From the NCBI GenBank assembly GCA_958421655.1, contig CATZMG010000010.1:1-39015 (forward strand): DNA of 39,015 bases, written 5' to 3'. Positions within the stretch are counted from its first letter, which is position 1. The number at the start of each line of letters is the position of its first letter. The position numbers were made by a program, and so were the translations under genes. This document shows, piece after piece, positions 35,224-39,015 of this stretch. A model generated the notes under the pieces. That model was not told where the DNA came from, did no database searches, and was given only the letters and a program-made list of their open reading frames with translations. Source of the stretch: an uncultured Collinsella sp. Its GTDB lineage: Bacteria > Actinomycetota > Coriobacteriia > Coriobacteriales > Coriobacteriaceae.

Positions 35224-35282
35224 CCATCACAACATTCGATGAAAATCGCGATTTTGGCGAAAAGCGTCGAATGTTGTGATGG
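35224..35282 (+). repeat. 59-bp structured repeat, copy 4 (type B inner hairpin)
   Basis: Perfect 16-bp arms, inner palindrome AAAATCGCGATTTT (35242-35255), linker GGCGAAAAGCG. Differs from copy 3 only by a GCGG/GGCG rearrangement in the linker. Downstream of the sortase gene, plus orientation. Confidence 0.9.
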
Positions 35283-35417
35283 TCTTCATTGTGGGCAGGA
35301 CGGTTTTGCATTGTGACGATGCAGATTTTGCTGCATAACCGCCGGGACGCATCCGCCGCCCTCGTTACGTTTTCGCTGCATTTGGGTAAAGCACCTGCTC
35401 CAAGCGGCGTTGCCTTG

Positions 35418-35423
35418 TATACT
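35418..35423 (+). promoter_or_regulatory. -10-like element of the gatCAB operon
   Basis: TATACT, 36 bp before gatC, with no clear -35 at the right distance. A small ATGCAG/CTGCAT hairpin lies upstream at 35319-35336. Confidence 0.35.
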
Positions 35424-35458
35424 AGAGCGGTTTATCTGTTATGCGGAAGGGAGCGCCT

Positions 35459-35770
35459 ATGGCACTCAGCGAGAAAGACGTGCGCGGCATCGCCGAGTAC
35501 GCAAAGATCGCACTGACCGATGACGAGCTCGCCCAGATGACGTCCTACATGAACGACGCCGTCCAGATGCTCGAGCCCGTCTTGCAATATGACTTGCCCG
35601 ACGTGGAGCCCACGTTCCATCCCATCGGAAGCCTGTCCAACGTGATGGGCGACGACCTGCGCGAGCCCGAGCGCGACCTGCCGCTCGACGTCGCGCTCGA
35701 AAACGCCGGCAGCGCGCGCGACCGCTACTTCCGCGTGCCGTCCATTTTGGGAGAGGGGGAGAGCGAGTAA
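35459..35770 (+). CDS. gatC: Aspartyl/glutamyl-tRNA amidotransferase subunit C
   Basis: 103-residue small subunit that wraps and stabilises the GatA-GatB complex. It starts MALSEKDVRGIAEYAKIALTDDEL, the usual GatC helix pair, and carries the LP-D-VEPTFHP segment and DLREPERD typical of the family. The ATG at 35459 has GGAAGGGAG 6 bp upstream; an in-frame ATG at 35441 precedes that site. Its stop overlaps the gatA start (TAATG), so gatC, gatA and gatB are one translationally coupled operon. Confidence 0.95.
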   Translation: MALSEKDVRGIAEYAKIALTDDELAQMTSYMNDAVQMLEPVLQYDLPDVEPTFHPIGSLSNVMGDDLREPERDLPLDVALENAGSARDRYFRVPSILGEGESE

Positions 35771-37284
35771 TGGCGCAGAGCTTCGATTCCCTTACCGCCG
35801 CCCAGATCGCCGCGGGCGTTGCCGCCGGCGACTTTACCGCTACCGAGGTGGCCCAGGCCTCCCTTGCCGCCATCGAGGCGCGCGAGGGCGGGGTCCAAGC
35901 ATTCCTGCAGGTGGCGCCCGAGCTTGCGCTCGAGGCCGCTGCGCGCGTGGATGCCGACCGTGCCGCAGGCAAGCCGCTGCCCCCGCTCGCGGGCGTGCCG
36001 CTGGCCATCAAAGACAACATGAACCTCGTGGGCACGCGCACCACCTGCGCTTCCCGCATGCTCGGGGACTACCAGAGCGTCTACACCGCCACCTGCGTCC
36101 AGCGCATGCTCGATGCCGGCTGCCTGCCCATGGGCAAGGCCAACATGGACGAGTTCGCCTTTGGCAGCTCCACCGAGAGCTCGGCGTTCCACCGCACCAA
36201 CAACCCCTGGGATACCGAGCGCGTGCCCGGCGGCTCCTCGGGCGGCTCCGCTGCCGCCGTCGCCGCGGGCGAGGTCGCGCTCTCGCTGGGCTCGGACACC
36301 GGCGGCTCCATTCGCCAGCCGGCGTCGCTGTGCGGCGTGGTGGGCTTTAAGCCCACGTATGGCGCCGTGAGCCGTTACGGCGTGGTTGCCTTTGGCTCGT
36401 CGCTCGACCAGGTGGGCCCCTTTGGCCGCACGGTCGAGGATGTCGCGCTGGCCATGAACGCGCTCACCGGTGCGGGCCACGATCCGTACGACTGCACCAG
36501 CCAGGATTGTGCCGTCGACTTTACCGAGCACCTCAACGACAGCATCGAGGGTAAGCGCGTGGGCATCATCCCCGCGTTTATGGAGGCCGAGGGCCTGACG
36601 CCCGAGGTCAAGGCCGCTGTTCAGCGCGCCGCCCAGGAGCTGCAGAACCAGGGTGCCGAGCTGGTCGAGGTCGACCTGCCGCACCTGGACGCCGCCATCG
36701 CTGCCTACTACGTCATCGGCCCGGCCGAGGCGTTCTCCAACCTGGCCCGTTTCGATGGCATTCGCTACGGCTATCAGGAGGAGGGCTGCGCCAACCTGTC
36801 CGACCAGAGCTCGCTCTCGCGCGCCCACGGCTTTGGCGCCGAGGCCAAGCGCCGTCAGATGCTCGGCGCCTACCTGCTGAGCTCGGGCGTGTACGACAAG
36901 TACTACTACGCTGCGCAAAAGGCCCGCACGCTCATCACGCAGGACTACGACGCCGCGTATGCCAAGGTGGACACCATCCTCATGCCCGCCTCGCCGCGCA
37001 CGGCCTTTAAGTTCGGCGAGATCAGCGACCCAACGCAGATGTACCTTTCGGACCTGTACACCATCTCGCTCAACATCTGCGGCAACGGTGGTATCTCGGT
37101 GCCGCTGGGCCTGGGCGAGGATACTCATCTGCCCGTTTCTGCCCAGCTGGTTGGCCCGGCCTTTAAGGACCGTCAGCTGCTCACGTTTGCCCGCGCCCTG
37201 GAGCGCGGCTTTGCCGATGCCGCCACGGGTGCGCCCGCGCTTTCCGTCGCGCCCGATTTTGCCGGGAAGGGAGGCGAGCTGTAA
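35770..37284 (+). CDS. gatA: Aspartyl/glutamyl-tRNA amidotransferase subunit A
   Basis: 504-residue amidase that releases ammonia from glutamine and passes it to GatB for amidation of Glu-tRNA(Gln) or Asp-tRNA(Asn). The Ser-cisSer-Lys machinery is evident: the lysine in LAIKDNMN, the amidase signature GGSSGGSAAAVAAGEVALSLGSDTGGSIRQPAS, and GVVGFKPTYG. Full length, with the expected C-terminus (ICGNGGISVPLGLGEDTHLPVSAQLVGPAF). GGGAGAGGGGGAGAG stands upstream. In organisms of this type GatCAB usually replaces a missing glutaminyl- or asparaginyl-tRNA synthetase. Confidence 0.97.
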   Translation: MAQSFDSLTAAQIAAGVAAGDFTATEVAQASLAAIEAREGGVQAFLQVAPELALEAAARVDADRAAGKPLPPLAGVPLAIKDNMNLVGTRTTCASRMLGDYQSVYTATCVQRMLDAGCLPMGKANMDEFAFGSSTESSAFHRTNNPWDTERVPGGSSGGSAAAVAAGEVALSLGSDTGGSIRQPASLCGVVGFKPTYGAVSRYGVVAFGSSLDQVGPFGRTVEDVALAMNALTGAGHDPYDCTSQDCAVDFTEHLNDSIEGKRVGIIPAFMEAEGLTPEVKAAVQRAAQELQNQGAELVEVDLPHLDAAIAAYYVIGPAEAFSNLARFDGIRYGYQEEGCANLSDQSSLSRAHGFGAEAKRRQMLGAYLLSSGVYDKYYYAAQKARTLITQDYDAAYAKVDTILMPASPRTAFKFGEISDPTQMYLSDLYTISLNICGNGGISVPLGLGEDTHLPVSAQLVGPAFKDRQLLTFARALERGFADAATGAPALSVAPDFAGKGGEL

Positions 37285-38960
37285 TGAAGGAGCTTTCCGA
37301 GGTCCTGCAGGATTGGGAGGCCGTGATCGGCCTGGAGATCCATACCGAGCTCACCGCACTCGATACCAAGATGTTCTGCAACTGCAAGCTCAGCCACGAT
37401 GACGAGCCCAACGCCAACGTGTGTCCGGTGTGCCTGGGCCTGCCCGGCGCCCTGCCGGTGCCCAACAAGCGCGCCATCGAGAGTATCGTCAAGGCCGGTC
37501 TCGCCACCAACTGCGAGATCCAGCGCCACTCGATGTTCTACCGCAAGCACTACTTCTATCCCGACATGGCCAAGAACTTCCAGACCACGCAGGGTCCGGT
37601 CGCCTTTGCCATGTACGGTCACCTTGATCTGGACGTGACCGGTCGCGGTGCCGCCGAGCGCCCCGACTGCGCGTTTGGTGAGGCCGAGGCCCAGAGCCTG
37701 GCGAGCGCCTCGGCCAACGCCGAGGGTCTGTCCACGTCCATGACGTCAACCATGCGCGAGGGCAACCAGCGCGCCGGTCACCTGGCCAGCTATGACGCGT
37801 CCAACCTGCAGATGCCCGAGCGTCGCGAGGACGGTTCCTACACGGTGCCCATCCGCATCCTGCGCATCCACATGGAGGAGGACGCCGCCAAGATGGTCCA
37901 CGTGGGCGGCGCCGAGGGCCGCATTACCGCCGCGGCCGAGTCGCTCGTCGACTACAACCGCTGCGGCACGCCTTTGATTGAGCTCGTGACTGAGCCCGAT
38001 CTGCGCACGCCCGAGGAGGCTCGCCTGTTTATGGAGAAGCTCCGTCGCATCTTTGTGACGTTGGGCATTTCGGACTGCTCCATGGAGAAGGGTTCCATGC
38101 GCTGCGACGGCAACGTGTCGCTGCGCCGCCGCGGCGAGACCAAGCTGGGCACCAAGACCGAGCTCAAGAACCTCAACTCGTTTAAGAGCCTGCATGACGG
38201 CCTTGCCTACGAGATCTGCCGCCAGGCCGAGGTGCTCGAGGAGGGCGGCATCATCTATCAGGAGACCCGCCACTGGGAGCCCAGCCGCAAGCGCACCGTG
38301 GTCATGCGTGTGAAGGAGACGGCCGACGACTATCGTCTGTTCCCCGATCCCGATTTGGCGCCGTTCGATCTGGATGACGAGTTTATCGACCGCTGCCGTG
38401 GCGAGATCCCCGAGCTGCCCGATGCCAAGCGCGCCCGCTTTGAGGCCGACTTTGGCATTAAGGCGGCCGACGCCGAGCAGATCGCCGGCGACCCGGAGTT
38501 TGCCGAGTTCTTTGAGGCCGCCGCTGCCGGTATGGCCGGCAAGGAGGCCCAGACGGTCGCAAACCTGCTGGTCAACGAGATGATCGCCTACCTTAAGGGC
38601 GCGGGTGTGTCGCTCGCCGAGTCCGGCATTGCGCCGGCTCAAGTGGCAGCCCTTGCTAAGCTGCTGGCGACCGATGCCATTAGCTCCAACCAAGCGCACG
38701 AGGTCTTTGAGGCCATGGCCCAGACCGGCGACGACCCCAACAAGATCGTCGACGAGCGCGGCATGCGTCAGGTGAGCGATGCCGGTGCGTTGCAGCCGAT
38801 CGTGGACGAGGTGCTGGCTAACTGTGCCGATCAGGCGCAACAGTATCGCGACGGCAACCAGAAGGTCATCGGCTTTTTGGTGGGCCAGTGTATGAAGGCG
38901 AGCCGCGGCAAGGGCAACCCGAAGCTCTTCAACGAGTTGCTGAGAACGTCGCTCTCGTAA
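37284..38960 (+). CDS. gatB: Aspartyl/glutamyl-tRNA amidotransferase subunit B, with insertion
   Basis: 558-residue kinase/amidotransferase subunit that phosphorylates the tRNA-bound Glu or Asp and amidates it. It shows VIGLEIHTELTALDTKMFCNC and CPVCLGLPG (four-Cys zinc site), RKHYFYPDMAKNFQ, LRIHMEEDAAKM, CGTPLIELVTEPD, SMRCDGNVSLR, TELKNLNSF, and the C-terminal YqeY-like tail (DAISSNQAHEVFEAM ... KVIGFLVGQCMK). It is some 50-80 residues longer than many GatB proteins. The excess falls at about residues 119-175, between KNFQTTQGPVAFAMYG and the RILRIHMEED block, in a Ser/Ala-rich stretch (EAEAQSLASASANAEGLSTS). The ATG overlaps the gatA stop and GGGAGGCGAG provides the ribosome site. Confidence 0.95.
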   Translation: MKELSEVLQDWEAVIGLEIHTELTALDTKMFCNCKLSHDDEPNANVCPVCLGLPGALPVPNKRAIESIVKAGLATNCEIQRHSMFYRKHYFYPDMAKNFQTTQGPVAFAMYGHLDLDVTGRGAAERPDCAFGEAEAQSLASASANAEGLSTSMTSTMREGNQRAGHLASYDASNLQMPERREDGSYTVPIRILRIHMEEDAAKMVHVGGAEGRITAAAESLVDYNRCGTPLIELVTEPDLRTPEEARLFMEKLRRIFVTLGISDCSMEKGSMRCDGNVSLRRRGETKLGTKTELKNLNSFKSLHDGLAYEICRQAEVLEEGGIIYQETRHWEPSRKRTVVMRVKETADDYRLFPDPDLAPFDLDDEFIDRCRGEIPELPDAKRARFEADFGIKAADAEQIAGDPEFAEFFEAAAAGMAGKEAQTVANLLVNEMIAYLKGAGVSLAESGIAPAQVAALAKLLATDAISSNQAHEVFEAMAQTGDDPNKIVDERGMRQVSDAGALQPIVDEVLANCADQAQQYRDGNQKVIGFLVGQCMKASRGKGNPKLFNELLRTSLS

Positions 38961-38969
38961 ACGGGAACC

Positions 38970-38998
38970 GAGGGGCCGGGCGCAGGGCCTTGCCTCTC
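38970..38998 (+). terminator. Possible hairpin after gatB
   Basis: GAGGGGC (38970-38976) can pair with GCCTCTC (38992-38998), including one G-T pair, followed by AATTTC. Weak; the window ends 17 bp later. Confidence 0.3.
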
Positions 38999-39015
38999 AA
39001 TTTCGGACAGTCCTG

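Noticed and set aside
19594..35282. Dispersed repeats as a CRISPR array
   Set aside because: The copies are kilobases apart, without regular spacers and without cas genes.
19543..35458. tRNA or rRNA genes in the intergenic gaps
   Set aside because: The hairpins seen there are simple palindromes; I found no cloverleaf pattern with T-loop GGTTCGA-type sequence.

Overview
The window looks like a chromosomal segment of a high-GC gut actinobacterium of the class Coriobacteriia, most like Collinsella. This is an inference from gene content (a GlnR-type orphan regulator beside glnA, a sortase-assembled pilus, GatCAB, a KDG/KDPG pathway, no respiratory genes) and from GC-rich codon use; no rRNA is present to settle it. 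I found 29 protein-coding genes and no tRNA, rRNA or CRISPR array.

Layout. 1-3062: a sugar-acid locus, with KDPG/KHG aldolase (cut by the window edge) and KDG kinase on the minus strand, divergent from a LacI-family KdgR-like regulator; two LacI-type operators and a long inverted repeat lie between them. 3197-5247: type I glutamine synthetase followed by an orphan OmpR-type regulator resembling actinobacterial GlnR. 5430-7506: an AT-richer three-gene cassette with a secreted papain-like/C39-like cysteine peptidase homologue, a small membrane-anchored partner and an unknown exported protein. 7679-11610: HtrA-type serine protease and NAD-dependent DNA ligase. 11646-13210: a second, inverted copy of the peptidase-plus-small-partner pair, convergent with ligA. 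13319-19542: a MATE exporter-MerR regulator operon divergent from a heterodimeric ABC exporter. 19758-20795: a putative DUF559/Vsr-like nuclease-fold protein between two 59-bp structured repeats. 21029-23393: molybdenum cofactor genes moaA and a moaC-mobB fusion. 23660-25987: an MFS transporter and a Cof-type HAD phosphatase.

26493-35162 is a pilus locus: a giant beta-helix tip adhesin whose signal peptide is separated from the mature protein by a frameshift at a run of seven G residues, two further sortase-substrate pilins, a tiny membrane protein and a class C sortase. 35459-38960 is the gatCAB operon for tRNA-dependent Gln/Asn formation.

The intergenic spaces after plus-strand genes carry two or three families of palindromic repeats: a 59-bp cruciform-like element (4 copies, all in one orientation, with a swapped inner hairpin) and a 33-bp hairpin with a GGRACAGG-like loop (4 copies plus a relative). 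The strongest leads are the G7 switch in the pilus tip gene, the 59-bp structured repeat, and the two paralogous secreted peptidase/partner cassettes on either side of htrA-ligA.
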